A stretch of 64,000 nt of DNA from Nocardioides oleivorans (GTDB lineage: Bacteria > Actinomycetota > Actinomycetes > Propionibacteriales > Nocardioidaceae): assembly GCF_004137255.1 (NCBI RefSeq), contig NZ_SDWT01000001.1, positions 1,488,001 to 1,552,000 of the forward strand. The letters are read 5' to 3'. The notes below the pieces were generated by a model. The model saw only the letters and a list, made by a program, of their open reading frames with translations, did no database searches and was not told the DNA's origin. The translations under genes and the position numbers were made by a program. Shown here piece by piece: positions 25,735 to 34,947 of this stretch; position 1 is the stretch's first letter; each line of letters starts with the position of its first letter.

Positions 25735-28236
25735 GTGGAGAGAGGACGGCTGCGGGTCTACCTGGGCGCCGCGCCCGGCGTCGGCAAGACCTACGCCATG
25801 CTCGACGAGGGCCACCGGCGCCTCGAGCGCGGCACCGACCTCGTCGTCGGGTACGTCGAGACGCACGGGCGCGCGAAGACCGAGCAGGCCGTCTCGGGCC
25901 TGGAGGTCGTGCCGCGGCGCACCCTCGAGCACGGCGGCACCCACCACGAGGAGATGGACCTCGAGGCCATCCTCGAGCGCCGGCCCGAGGTGGTGCTGGT
26001 CGACGAGCTCGCGCACACCAACGTGCCCGGCAGCGCGCACGCGAAGCGGTGGCAGGACGTCGAGACGCTGCGCGACGCCGGCATCGAGGTCGTCACCACG
26101 ATCAACATCCAGCACCTCGAGTCGCTCAACGACGTGACCGAGCAGGTCACCGGCGTCCGGCAGCGCGAGACGGTGCCCGACCACGTCGTGCGCTCGGCCG
26201 ACCAGATCGAGCTGGTCGACATGAGCCCGCAGTCGCTGCGCCGCCGGATGGCGCACGGCAACGTCTACGCCGCCGACAAGATCGACGCCGCGCTGTCGCG
26301 CTACTTCCGCGAGGGCAACCTCACCGCGCTGCGCGAGCTCGCCCTGCTGTGGCTGGCCGACCGGGTCGACGAGGGGCTGGAGCGCTACCGCGACCAGCAC
26401 GAGATCGACTCGACGTGGGCGACGCGCGAGCGCATCGTCGTACCCGTCAGCGGTGGTCCGGAGTCCTCGACGCTCATGCGCCGGGCCGCACGGATCGCGA
26501 GCCGGCGGTCGGGTGGCGAGTGGCAGGCGTTGTACGTCACCCGGCAGGACGGGCTGCGCGGCATCGCGCCCGACGGGCTGGCCGCGCTCGGCGCCAAGGC
26601 CGACGAGCTCGGCGGCAGCTTCCACACCGTCGTCGGCGACGACCCGGCCGACGCGATCCTCGCGTTCGCGCGGGCGGAGAACGCGACCCAGGTGGTGATC
26701 GGCGCGAGCCGGCGGGGCCGCGTCTCGACGGTCCTGCGACCCGGGGTCGGCGAGCGGGTGGTCGCGGGCTCGGGCGACATCGACGTGCACATCGTCTCGC
26801 ACGACCACGCGCGCCAGTCGTCGATGCGGCCGCCCGCCGACAACCTCGGCGCCCGTCGTCGAGCGGTCGGGTTCGCCTTCGGGGTCGCTGTGCCGGTCGG
26901 GCTCAGCGCCCTGCTGTACGCCACCCAGGACCTGCACGGCCTGCCCATCGAGGCGATGTCGCTGATGATGGTCGTGGTGGCGACCGCGCTGATCGGCGGG
27001 CTCGTGCCGGCGGTGCTCTCGGCGCTGGTGAGCGCGCTGCTGCTCAACTACCTGTTCACGCCACCGCTCTACACGCTGACGATCGCCGAGCCGGAGAACG
27101 TCGTCACGATCTCGATCTTCGTCGCCGTCGGCATCGCGGTCGCCACGGTCGTCGACAATGCCGCCCGCCGGACCGCGGAGGCCCGGGCTGCGCGGTCGGA
27201 GGCCGATGCGCTGACCGTGCTCGCCCACTCGCTGCTGACCTCCACCGACGACCTGCCCGGCCTGCTGTCGTCGGCCTGCCGGCTCTTCAACGCGGACGGC
27301 GCGGCCGTGCTGCGCCGGTCGTCGTCGGCCGAGGAGACCGTCGTCGTGGCGAGCTGCGGCTCCCCGCCGCCCTCGGTGGACAAGGCCGACATGTCCGCCG
27401 CGATCGACGACCGGTCGACCCTGGTGCTCGCCGGCTCGACCCTGCCCGCCACCCAGCGCGGGCTGCTCAACGCGTACGCCGCCTACGCCAAGGTGATGGA
27501 CGAGCGACGCCTCGCCACCGTCGCCGAGGTCGAGCGGCTGCGGCTGACCGAGCTCGACCGCACGCGCACCGCCCTGCTCCAGGCCGTCTCCCACGACCTG
27601 CGCAACCCGCTCGCCGCAGTGAAGGTGTCGGTCGACAGCCTGCGCAGCACCGACGTCGTGTGGTCCGACGAGGACCGCGGCGAGCTGCTCGCCACCATCG
27701 AGGAGTCGACCGACCGGCTCATCGCGCTCGTGGGCAACCTGCTCGACATGAGCAGGATCAGCACCGGCTCGGTGAGCGTGGTGCTGCGCGAGGTCGGGCT
27801 CGCCGACGCCGTGCGCACCAGCCTCGCGCCGCTCGACGGTGGCTCGCGGGTGGAGGTCGACGTGGACCCCTCGCTGGTCGTGAGGGCCGATGCCGGGCTG
27901 CTGGACCGGGTGCTGGCCAACATCTGCGAGAACGCGCTCAAGTACACCCCCGCCTCCGCCGACGTCCGCGTCGACGCGGTCGCCGACGGCCAGCGGGTCG
28001 TCGTACGCATCGCGGACTCGGGGCCCGGGGTCGCCGACCAGGACCGGGACCGGATCTTCGCGCCCTTCCAGCGCTTCGGCGACGTGCCGCAGCAGGACGG
28101 CGTCGGGCTCGGGCTCGCCGTGGCGCGCGGCCTGACCGAGGCGATGGGTGGCACGATCGCGACCGAGGAGACGCCCGGCGGTGGGCTGACGTTCGTGCTG
28201 GAGCTGGAGGGCTGTGCGGTGGAGGGGGCCACGTGA
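25735..28236 (+). CDS. kdpD: Osmosensitive K+ channel histidine kinase KdpD
   Basis: 833 aa sensor kinase. Domains in order: KdpD N-terminal domain with Walker A-like GAAPGVGKT (11-19); universal stress protein-like domain (IVVPVSGGPESSTLMRRA); DUF4118 with four transmembrane helices (about 385-480); GAF-like region; HisKA with the phosphorylated His near 620 in AVSHDLRNPLAAVK; and HATPase with NICENALKYTP and IADSGPGV. Senses low K+ or turgor and phosphorylates KdpE. GTG 25735 is chosen over GTG 25720 because GGTGGAG then sits at proper spacing. GTGA overlap with kdpE. Confidence 0.94.
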   Translation: MERGRLRVYLGAAPGVGKTYAMLDEGHRRLERGTDLVVGYVETHGRAKTEQAVSGLEVVPRRTLEHGGTHHEEMDLEAILERRPEVVLVDELAHTNVPGSAHAKRWQDVETLRDAGIEVVTTINIQHLESLNDVTEQVTGVRQRETVPDHVVRSADQIELVDMSPQSLRRRMAHGNVYAADKIDAALSRYFREGNLTALRELALLWLADRVDEGLERYRDQHEIDSTWATRERIVVPVSGGPESSTLMRRAARIASRRSGGEWQALYVTRQDGLRGIAPDGLAALGAKADELGGSFHTVVGDDPADAILAFARAENATQVVIGASRRGRVSTVLRPGVGERVVAGSGDIDVHIVSHDHARQSSMRPPADNLGARRRAVGFAFGVAVPVGLSALLYATQDLHGLPIEAMSLMMVVVATALIGGLVPAVLSALVSALLLNYLFTPPLYTLTIAEPENVVTISIFVAVGIAVATVVDNAARRTAEARAARSEADALTVLAHSLLTSTDDLPGLLSSACRLFNADGAAVLRRSSSAEETVVVASCGSPPPSVDKADMSAAIDDRSTLVLAGSTLPATQRGLLNAYAAYAKVMDERRLATVAEVERLRLTELDRTRTALLQAVSHDLRNPLAAVKVSVDSLRSTDVVWSDEDRGELLATIEESTDRLIALVGNLLDMSRISTGSVSVVLREVGLADAVRTSLAPLDGGSRVEVDVDPSLVVRADAGLLDRVLANICENALKYTPASADVRVDAVADGQRVVVRIADSGPGVADQDRDRIFAPFQRFGDVPQQDGVGLGLAVARGLTEAMGGTIATEETPGGGLTFVLELEGCAVEGAT

Positions 28237-28928
28237 CCTTCGTGCTGGTGGTCGACGACGACCCGGCGATGCGGCGCACGCTGACGATCAACCTCCGCGC
28301 GCGCGACTACGAGGTGGAGACAGCCGGCGACGGTCGGTCGGCGCTGCAGGTCGTCGACGAGCGGATGCCCGACGTGGTGCTGCTCGACCTCGGCCTGCCC
28401 GACCTCGACGGCGTCTCGGTGCTCGCGCAGCTGCGGTCGTTCACCCAGGTCCCGGTGATCGTGGTGTCGGCGCGCACCGAGTCCGACGACAAGGTGGAGG
28501 CGCTCGACCTCGGCGCCGACGACTACATCACCAAGCCGTTCTCGATCGAGGAGCTGCTCGCCCGGATCCGGGTGACCGTCCGACGGGCCGGCCGCGAGGA
28601 GCCCGACCTCGTCGTCGAGGTCGATGGCCTCCGCCTCGACCTCACCGACTCGCGCGCGACCCGGGACGGGGCGGAGGTGCACCTGACGCCGACCGAGTGG
28701 CGCATCGTCGACGTGCTCGCCCGCCGCCGCGGCCGCCTGGTCCGCCAGGCCGAGCTCCTGCGCGAGGTGTGGGGTCCGGCGTACGACACCCAGACCAACT
28801 ACCTCCGCGTCCACATGGCCAGCATCCGGCGCAAGCTCGAGGCCGACCCCGGCCGTCCGGCCGTCTTCCTCACCGAGCCGGGGATGGGCTACCGCTTCGC
28901 CGCCGACCCCGCTGTAACGCCGGGTTAG
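28233..28928 (+). CDS. kdpE: Response regulator KdpE
   Basis: 231 aa OmpR-family regulator of the kdp operon. The receiver domain has the acidic pocket VVDDDP, phosphoacceptor Asp52 in VVLLDLGLPDLDG, and Lys in ITKPF. The C-terminal winged helix contains HLTPTEWRIVDVLARRRG and TNYLRVHMASIRRKLE. It overlaps kdpD by GTGA. Oddity: after GYRFAADP, where homologues end or nearly end, the last codons (AVTPG, stop) are encoded by the left arm of palindromic element C. Likely binds the heptamer array at 21224-21262. Confidence 0.93.
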   Translation: MTFVLVVDDDPAMRRTLTINLRARDYEVETAGDGRSALQVVDERMPDVVLLDLGLPDLDGVSVLAQLRSFTQVPVIVVSARTESDDKVEALDLGADDYITKPFSIEELLARIRVTVRRAGREEPDLVVEVDGLRLDLTDSRATRDGAEVHLTPTEWRIVDVLARRRGRLVRQAELLREVWGPAYDTQTNYLRVHMASIRRKLEADPGRPAVFLTEPGMGYRFAADPAVTPG

Positions 28929-28987
28929 TGCTTGTACCCACCCCCCTGCAGCAGGGTGGGTACAGCAGGTAACCCGGCGTTACAGCG
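28910..28987. repeat. Palindromic element C, copy 1 (overlaps kdpE stop)
   Basis: 78-nt element with perfect 18-bp outer arms CGCTGTAACGCCGGGTTA (28910-28927) and TAACCCGGCGTTACAGCG (28970-28987), plus an inner stem TGTACCCACCC (28933-28943) / GGGTGGGTACA (28954-28964). A second 78-nt copy lies at 48346-48423. It lies between the convergent kdpE and PAP2-DGK genes and may also terminate both transcripts. Just beyond, GAGTGCGGCGACGG is repeated at 28989 and 29013. Confidence 0.9.
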
Positions 28988-29039
28988 GGAGTGCGGCGAC
29001 GGTTGCAGCGCGGAGTGCGGCGACGGAAGGAAGGGTGGG

Positions 29040-30614
29040 TCAGCGGGGGACGCGGACCAGGAGCCGCCCGTGGACGCACTCCATCCAGAGCTCGCGGCCC
29101 TCGCCGATGGAGTCGCCGTCGAGCTGGCGCGGGGTGTCGGAGGAGGCCTTGACCCGCACGCGGGATCCGGTGCGCCGGTCGAGCGTCTCGTCGACGACGG
29201 TGCTCTTGCGCAGCACGCGCGAGGCCACCGTGATCCACGACAGGAACTGCCGCGGATGGATGATCACGACGTCCAGGATGCCGTCGTCGATCGTCGCGTC
29301 GGGCAGCAGCGGCATGCCGGCCTGGAGGAAGCCGACGTTGCCGACGACGACCGTGCGGGCACGGTGGGTGGTGGGCTCCTGGTCGTCGATCTGGATCTCG
29401 ATCCGCACGGCCGGGAACATCAGCGACTTCAGCGCCGAGACGACGTAGGCCACCCAGCCGATCCGCTTCTTGATGTCCTCGTTGACGCCCTCCATGATCG
29501 CGGCGTCGAAGCCCATGCCGGCCATCACCATGAAGTGGGTGTCCTCGATGCCGTCACCGCCGACCTCGACCAGGTCGATCGCCCGGTCCTGGCCGTTGAG
29601 GGCGACGTCGATCGCCGAGCGGAGGTAGAGCGGGATGTCGAGGTTGCGGGCCAGCAGGTTGCCGGTGCCGGCCGGGATGATGCCGACCGGGATGCCGGTG
29701 CCCGCGAGCTCGGCGCAGACCTCGCGCACGGTGCCGTCGCCGCCGCAGACCATCACCAGGTCGGCGCCGGAGACCGCGGCCTGCTCGGCCATGCCGGTGC
29801 CCGGGTCCTCGACCGTCGTGTACTGCCAGGTCGGCTCGGACCAGCCCGACTCCTTGGCCATCGAGCCCACGATCGCGCGGAACTGGCCGACGTCCTCGAC
29901 CTTCACCGGGTTGAGGATCACCGCGAGCCGCTTCTCCGAGGCGTAGACCTCCGGCAGCGGCTCCGCCTTCGCCGCGGTCGAGCGCGGGCGGGGGTCGACG
30001 AAGGCGAGCACGAGGAGGAACACCGCGATCGCCATCAGCGAGCCGCCGATGACGTCGGTCGGGTAGTGCCGCCCGAGGAGCAGCCGGTCGAAGCACACGA
30101 GGAGCCACCACGCGACCACGACCGTGACGCCGAGCCGGCGCAGGCTCGTGCGCCGGACGAACAGCACCAGCAGCATGACGAGGATGCACGCGTACGCCGC
30201 CACGGCCGAGGCGTGGCCCGACGGGAAGCTGTAGTTCTCGTGCAGGCCCAGGGTGTCCTGCCAGCTCGGCCGGTCGCGGCCCAGCCAGAGCTTGGTCCCG
30301 GTGGTCGCCAGCGAGACCGCGGCCATCACGACCACCGTCAGCAGCGCCGCCCAGCGCTGCCGTCGTACGACCAGCACGAGGGCCAGCAGGATCGTCAGGA
30401 TCGTCATCCCGATGGTGCCGAAGGCGACCTCGATGACGCGCAGCACGTCGACGAGCGCGGCGTAGCCGTCGGCCCAGTCCTCGAGGCGCCGGCCGTTGAC
30501 GTCGAACGAGTCGAGCGGCGCCCGGTCGCGCGTCACCATGAACGCGAGGGCGCCGAACAGAACGGCGGCCACGGCAGCCCACGTGAGGCAGCGGTTCCGG
30601 GAGGCGGGGGTCAC
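29040..30614 (-). CDS. Bifunctional PAP2 phosphatase / diacylglycerol kinase-like protein
   Basis: 524 aa. The N-terminal 220 residues form a membrane PAP2 phosphatase with the three signature motifs KLWLGRDRP, SFPSGHASA and DRLLLGRHYPTDVIGG. After a short linker, residues 235-524 are a DAGK catalytic domain with VMVCGGDGTVREV and GIIPAGTGNLLARNL (nucleotide-binding GGDGT and glycine-rich loop). It could dephosphorylate a lipid phosphate outside and phosphorylate a lipid inside. This fusion is known in actinobacteria. GTG start at 30614, divergent from serS. Confidence 0.9.
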   Translation of the reverse strand: MTPASRNRCLTWAAVAAVLFGALAFMVTRDRAPLDSFDVNGRRLEDWADGYAALVDVLRVIEVAFGTIGMTILTILLALVLVVRRQRWAALLTVVVMAAVSLATTGTKLWLGRDRPSWQDTLGLHENYSFPSGHASAVAAYACILVMLLVLFVRRTSLRRLGVTVVVAWWLLVCFDRLLLGRHYPTDVIGGSLMAIAVFLLVLAFVDPRPRSTAAKAEPLPEVYASEKRLAVILNPVKVEDVGQFRAIVGSMAKESGWSEPTWQYTTVEDPGTGMAEQAAVSGADLVMVCGGDGTVREVCAELAGTGIPVGIIPAGTGNLLARNLDIPLYLRSAIDVALNGQDRAIDLVEVGGDGIEDTHFMVMAGMGFDAAIMEGVNEDIKKRIGWVAYVVSALKSLMFPAVRIEIQIDDQEPTTHRARTVVVGNVGFLQAGMPLLPDATIDDGILDVVIIHPRQFLSWITVASRVLRKSTVVDETLDRRTGSRVRVKASSDTPRQLDGDSIGEGRELWMECVHGRLLVRVPR

Positions 30615-30673
30615 CGGTGAAGTATGCCCAAACCGATGCGAGAACCCGAGTCCTCGACGGCTAGCCTTCAGTC

Positions 30674-31939
30674 ATGATCGACCCTCGCCTGCTCCGTGAC
30701 GACCCCGACCGCGTGCGCGCCGCCCAGGCCAAGCGTCGGCTGTCCGACGACGTGGTCGACCGGGCGCTCGAGGCCGACTCCGCGCGACGCCAGGCGATCG
30801 CCGACTTCGAGTCCAGGCGGGCCGAGCAGAAGGCCAGCGGCGCCCTCGTCGCCAAGGCGCAGGGCGAGGAGAAGCAGTCCCTGCTCGCCCAGGTGAAGGA
30901 GCTCGCCGCCGGCGTCAAGGAGGCCGAGGCCGCGCGCATCGCCGCCGAGGCCGCCTGGGACGAGGCGATGAAGGCGATCCCCAACATCGCCGACGACGCG
31001 GCACCGGCGGGCCTCGAGGACGACTACACCGTCATCGAGCAGGTCGGCACGCCGCGCGAGTTCGACTTCGAGCCGCGCGACCACGTCGAGCTCGGCCAGA
31101 TGCTCGGCGCCTTCGACCTCGAGCGCGGCGCCAAGGTGTCGGGCTCGCGCTTCTACTTCCTCACCGGCGTCGGTGCTCAGCTGCAGCTCGCGCTGGTCAA
31201 CATGGCGATGGACCAGGCGCGCGCCGCCGGGTTCGTCCAGACCGCGGCGCCGTCCCTGGTCCGCCCGCGCGCGATGGAGGGCACCGGCTTCCTCGGCCAG
31301 GCCGCCGACGACGTCTACCGCATCGAGGGCGAGGACCTCTACCTCGTGGGCACCTCGGAGGTGCCGATGGCGGCCTTCCACTCCGACGAGATCCTCGACG
31401 CCGCCCAGCTGCCGCTGCGCTACGCCGCCTTCAGCCCGTGCTTCCGCAAGGAGGCCGGCTCGCACGGCAAGGACACCCGCGGGATCTGGCGCGTGCACTG
31501 GTTCGACAAGGTCGAGATGTTCGTCTACACGACCGTCGAGGAGTCCTACGCCGAGCACCAGCGCCTCCTTGCGTGGGAGAAGGAGTTCCTCGACAAGCTC
31601 GAGCTCTGCTACCGCGTGATCGACACCGCGGCCGGCGACCTCGGCCTGAGCGCGTCGCGCAAGTTCGACTGCGAGGCGTGGATCCCGACCCGCAACGGGT
31701 GGGGCGAGCTGACCTCCACCTCCAACTGCACCGAGTTCCAGGCCCGGCGCCTCGACATCCGCACCCGGGGCGAGCACGGCACCACGCCGGTCGCGACCCT
31801 CAACGGCACCCTCACCGCGGTCACCCGCGCGATCGTGGCGATCCTCGAGACCCACCAGAACGAGGACGGCTCGGTCACCGTGCCGCAGGCCCTCCGCCCG
31901 TACCTGGGCGGCCTCGAGGTCCTGAAGCCGATCGCATGA
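30674..31939 (+). CDS. serS: Seryl-tRNA synthetase
   Basis: 421 aa class II synthetase that charges tRNA-Ser with serine. An N-terminal coiled-coil tRNA-binding arm (residues about 30-100, rich in Glu/Lys/Ala) precedes the catalytic core. Motif 2 is [20 protein letters not shown] and the motif 3 region is [27 protein letters not shown] at 30662-30667 ends 6 nt before the ATG, so leaderless. The stop overlaps the start of the next HAD gene (ATGA). The window also contains one of its substrates, tRNA-Ser(CGA). Confidence 0.96.
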   Translation: MIDPRLLRDDPDRVRAAQAKRRLSDDVVDRALEADSARRQAIADFESRRAEQKASGALVAKAQGEEKQSLLAQVKELAAGVKEAEAARIAAEAAWDEAMKAIPNIADDAAPAGLEDDYTVIEQVGTPREFDFEPRDHVELGQMLGAFDLERGAKVSGSRFYFLTGVGAQLQLALVNMAMDQARAAGFVQTAAPSLVRPRAMEGTGFLGQAADDVYRIEGEDLYLVGTSEVPMAAFHSDEILDAAQLPLRYAAFSPCFRKEAGSHGKDTRGIWRVHWFDKVEMFVYTTVEESYAEHQRLLAWEKEFLDKLELCYRVIDTAAGDLGLSASRKFDCEAWIPTRNGWGELTSTSNCTEFQARRLDIRTRGEHGTTPVATLNGTLTAVTRAIVAILETHQNEDGSVTVPQALRPYLGGLEVLKPIA

Positions 31940-32775
31940 CGGACTGGCTCCCCAGGATCGTCGCGCTCGACATCGACGGCACCCTGCTCAAGTGGGTCGA
32001 CGGGCAGACCGAGGACTACGAGACCATCACCGCGCCGGTGCTCGACGCCGTGCACCGCGCGCTCGACGCGGGCGCGCACATCGTGCTGTCCAGCGGCCGC
32101 TCGCCGCACGGCATGACCCGGATCGCCGACCTGCTGGGCCTTCCCCGTGAGGGCACGGACCGGCTCTGGATCGTCGCCTCCAACGGTGCCGTCGTCTTCC
32201 GCTACCCGCCGATCGAGGTCGTCCACGAGGAGACCTTCGACGCCGCACCCGCCGTGGCCGCGGTCCTGGAGCACCACCCCCGGGCACTCGTCGCCGTCGA
32301 GGAGAGGGGTGTCGGTGGCTACCGCGTCAACCGGGTCTTCCCCGAGGGCGAGATCTCCGGCGAGCAGATCATCACCGAGGTCGACGACATCGTCGGCGAG
32401 CCGGTCAGCCGCGTGATCATCCGCGACCCCGAGGCCACCGCCGACGACTTCATCGAGCTCGCGGCGCGCCTCGGCCTCCACGGCACCGACTACGTCGTCG
32501 GCTGGACGGCCTGGATGGACCTGTCCCCGGTCGGCGTCTCGAAGGCCTCGGGCCTCGAGCACGTGTGCCGCGAGCTCGGTCTCGGCGCGTCCGACGTGCT
32601 CGCGATCGGCGACGGCCGCAACGACATCGAGATGCTCCGCTGGGCCGGTCGTGGCGTGGCGATGGGGCAGTCGGTCGACGCCGTCAAGGAGGCCGCCGAC
32701 TTCGTGACCGACTCGGTCGTCGACGAGGGTGCGGCCGTCGAGATGTCGCGATGGTTCCCCGCTCCCCGGGCCTGA
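31936..32775 (+). CDS. Cof-type HAD-IIB hydrolase, first of two
   Basis: 279 aa cytosolic phosphatase-like protein. HAD motif I is [11 protein letters not shown] with the nucleophilic Asp near residue 11; motif II is SSGRSPHG; the C-terminal motif IV is [12 protein letters not shown]. The inserted cap makes it Cof/HAD-IIB type, which act on sugar phosphates, FMN or other small phosphates. ATG overlaps serS stop, so it is translationally coupled to serS. Followed 1 nt later by a paralogue. Substrate unknown. Confidence 0.88.
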   Translation: MTDWLPRIVALDIDGTLLKWVDGQTEDYETITAPVLDAVHRALDAGAHIVLSSGRSPHGMTRIADLLGLPREGTDRLWIVASNGAVVFRYPPIEVVHEETFDAAPAVAAVLEHHPRALVAVEERGVGGYRVNRVFPEGEISGEQIITEVDDIVGEPVSRVIIRDPEATADDFIELAARLGLHGTDYVVGWTAWMDLSPVGVSKASGLEHVCRELGLGASDVLAIGDGRNDIEMLRWAGRGVAMGQSVDAVKEAADFVTDSVVDEGAAVEMSRWFPAPRA

Positions 32776-32776
32776 C

Positions 32777-33574
32777 GTGACCGCTCCGCGCCTGGTCGCC
32801 ACCGACCTCGACGGGACGCTCCTCGACCCGTCCGGGCAGGTGTCCGCGCGGACCCGGGCCGTGCTCGACGAGCTCGACACGCGTGGCGTACCCGTCGTGT
32901 TCACCACCGGCCGTCCGGTGCGGTGGATGGTCGACCTGTGGGACGCCGTCGGCGGGCACGGGCTGGCGATCTGCAGCAACGGCGGGATCGTGTACGACGT
33001 CGCGGCGCGGCGGGTGCGCGACTTCAGCGCGGTGCCGCGCGAGGTGGGCATGGAGCTCGCCGAGCGGGTGCGTGCCGCGGTCCCCGGGACCACCTTCGGG
33101 GTCGAGCACACCTCGGGCTGGGCGAGCGAGGTCGACTTCCCGACGCACCCGGACGACCGCGACTCCGAGCAGGGTCCGTGGGAGTCGATCTGGCGCGACG
33201 ACGTCGTCAAGGTGCTCGCCGTGCACCGCGAGCTCGACGCCGAGGACTTCTGGAAGCGCGTCGACGACGCCGTCGGCGACCTCGTCACCACGACGTGGTC
33301 CTCGACCTTCGCGCTGGTCGAGATCAGCGCCGCCGGCGTCACCAAGGCCACGACCCTCGACTCGCTCGCGGCCGAGATGGACGTCTCGGCGGCCGACGTC
33401 GTCGCATTCGGGGACATGCCCAACGACCTGCCGATGCTCGCGTGGGCCGGGACGTCCTACGCGATGGCCAACGCCCACCCCTCCGTGCTCGACCTGGCCG
33501 ACCACGTGGCGCCCGGCAACGACGAGGACGGCGTGGCGGCCGTGCTCGCGGAGCTCTTTTCGCTCTCCGGTTGA
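32777..33574 (+). CDS. Cof-type HAD-IIB hydrolase, second of two
   Basis: 265 aa paralogue of the preceding gene. Motif I is ATDLDGTLLDPSG, motif II is FTTGRPVRWM, and motif IV is AFGDMPNDLPMLAWAG. The HAD-IIB cap lies between. The GTG at 32777 follows the upstream stop by 1 nt, so the two HAD genes and serS form one operon. The cap sequences of the two paralogues differ clearly, suggesting different substrates. Unknown physiological role. Confidence 0.88.
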   Translation: MTAPRLVATDLDGTLLDPSGQVSARTRAVLDELDTRGVPVVFTTGRPVRWMVDLWDAVGGHGLAICSNGGIVYDVAARRVRDFSAVPREVGMELAERVRAAVPGTTFGVEHTSGWASEVDFPTHPDDRDSEQGPWESIWRDDVVKVLAVHRELDAEDFWKRVDDAVGDLVTTTWSSTFALVEISAAGVTKATTLDSLAAEMDVSAADVVAFGDMPNDLPMLAWAGTSYAMANAHPSVLDLADHVAPGNDEDGVAAVLAELFSLSG

Positions 33575-33643
33575 CTGCCGCCTCGGCACTGCTCGCCGCG
33601 GGGGCTCGCATTCCAGGCGGTCCGGCTGGTTAGGCTGGCCCGC

Positions 33644-34231
33644 ATGTCCGCCGCGCTGTCCCGACCCCTGCGCATCGCCGCTGCGATGCTGCTCGCGAGC
33701 CTCGGGCTGGCCGTCACCGCCGGCTCCCCGGCGAGCGCCGCGGGACCCTGCACCCCGGGGCCGCTGCAGGAACAGGTCGACCAGGCCGCGGCGATCTTCA
33801 TCGGCAAGGTCGACACGGTCTCGACCGCCGGCAGCACGACGACGTACGGCATCACGGCGTCACGCGCCTACAAGGGAACCCCGGAGCGCTCGACCCAGGT
33901 CGAGACCCTCGACCGCCCCCAGGCGTGCGGACTGGTCGACCTGAAGGTCGGCAACGACTACGTGTTCTTCGCCACCGGCGACGTCGCGCCCTACTCGGCC
34001 GACCGCCGTGGTGGCACCGGCACCGCCAACCCGACCAAGGTCACCAAGATCGAGGCGATCCTCGGTGCGGGCACCTCGGTCGAGCCCCCGCCGCCGCCCA
34101 CCGCCGAGCTCACCAAGGTCGAGGACTCGCCGCCGCGCGGGCTCGCCCGGCTCGCGGCTCCCGGGGCCGCTGCCGCGATCATCGGCCTGCTCGGCCTCGT
34201 CGTCGTACGACGTCTCGCGCGCCGCTCCTAG
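33644..34231 (+). CDS. Secreted membrane-anchored protein, TIMP/netrin-like fold suggested
   Basis: 195 aa. Signal peptide (to about residue 32, ASAA), an extracytoplasmic domain beginning CTPGPLQEQVDQAAAIFIG, a proline-rich linker (EPPPPPTAEL), and a C-terminal membrane helix (AAAIIGLLGLVVV) followed by RRLARRS. The pattern of a cysteine right after cleavage, then AAAIFIGKVD and YVFFATGD, resembles TIMP/NTR-type OB folds found in actinobacterial surface proteins, but I am not certain. TAGGCT at 33631-33636 lies 7 nt before the ATG: leaderless. Function unknown. Confidence 0.7.
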   Translation: MSAALSRPLRIAAAMLLASLGLAVTAGSPASAAGPCTPGPLQEQVDQAAAIFIGKVDTVSTAGSTTTYGITASRAYKGTPERSTQVETLDRPQACGLVDLKVGNDYVFFATGDVAPYSADRRGGTGTANPTKVTKIEAILGAGTSVEPPPPPTAELTKVEDSPPRGLARLAAPGAAAAIIGLLGLVVVRRLARRS

Positions 34232-34275
34232 GTCGCGTCTCCCCGGTCACCGGGCGGGCGGACTACCCGGATCGG

Positions 34276-34911
34276 TCAGAGGTACATGCCGCCGGTCGGG
34301 CCCTGGCCCGTGTCGCCGCCCGGCTGCGGCATGCCGGGCTGCCCGGGCTGCTCGGGCTGGCCGCCCTGGCCCATCGGGAGGGCGCGGCGCATCTGCTCGA
34401 GCTGGGCGCGCGAGGCGACCTGCTGGGCGTAGATCGCGGTCTGGATGCCGTGGAAGAGGCCCTCGAGCCAGCCGACGAGCTGGGCCTGGGCAATCCGGAG
34501 CTCGCCCTCCGACGGCGTGCCCTCCTCCGTGAACGGGAGCGAGAGCCGCTCGAGCTCCTCGACGAGCTCAGGGGCCAGGCCGGTCTCGAGCTCCTTGATC
34601 GAGGCGGCGTGGATCTCCTTGAGGCGCTGGCGGCTGGCCTCGTCGAGCGGCGCGGCCTTCACCTCCTCGAGGAGCTGGCGGATCATGCTGCCGATCCGCA
34701 TGACCTTCGCCGGCTGCTCGACGAGCTCGGTGATGTGGCGCTCGCCCTCGTGCTCGTCGTCGTCCCCGGCGGCCTGGGTCATGGCCGGGAGGGCGCTCGC
34801 CGGGATGGTCCCGATCGGCTGGCCGTCGGGCCCGACGACCACCACCATGTCCTCGCCCTGACCCGGGCTGTCGGTGCTCGCTGCGGACTGGTCGGGCTGC
34901 TGCTCGGTCAT
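34276..34911 (-). CDS. bpa: Bacterial proteasome activator Bpa/PafE
   Basis: 211 aa. ATP-independent ring activator of the 20S proteasome, found only in actinobacteria. The core (ERHITELVEQPAKVMRIG, then MIRQLLEEVKAAPLDEASR, then ELVEELERLSLPF) is the DUF2587/Bpa four-helix fold. The Gln/Gly/Pro-rich tail ends in GGMYL; the final Met-Tyr-Leu is a hydrophobic-Tyr-any motif that docks into the proteasome, where the M. tuberculosis protein has GQYL. TAGGGT (complement of 34918-34923) lies 6 nt upstream of the ATG: leaderless. Proteasome genes are not in this window. Confidence 0.92.
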   Translation of the reverse strand: MTEQQPDQSAASTDSPGQGEDMVVVVGPDGQPIGTIPASALPAMTQAAGDDDEHEGERHITELVEQPAKVMRIGSMIRQLLEEVKAAPLDEASRQRLKEIHAASIKELETGLAPELVEELERLSLPFTEEGTPSEGELRIAQAQLVGWLEGLFHGIQTAIYAQQVASRAQLEQMRRALPMGQGGQPEQPGQPGMPQPGGDTGQGPTGGMYL

Positions 34912-34947
34912 GCCACGACCCTATCCGGGCGTCTCAATGGCCTCGGG

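Noticed and set aside
28870..28987. Cys-rich peptide (PGYLLYPPCCRGVG) recurring near 28.95 and 48.4 kb, which looks like a repeated small protein
   Set aside because: It is the chance translation of palindromic element C in both places, with no own start or RBS.
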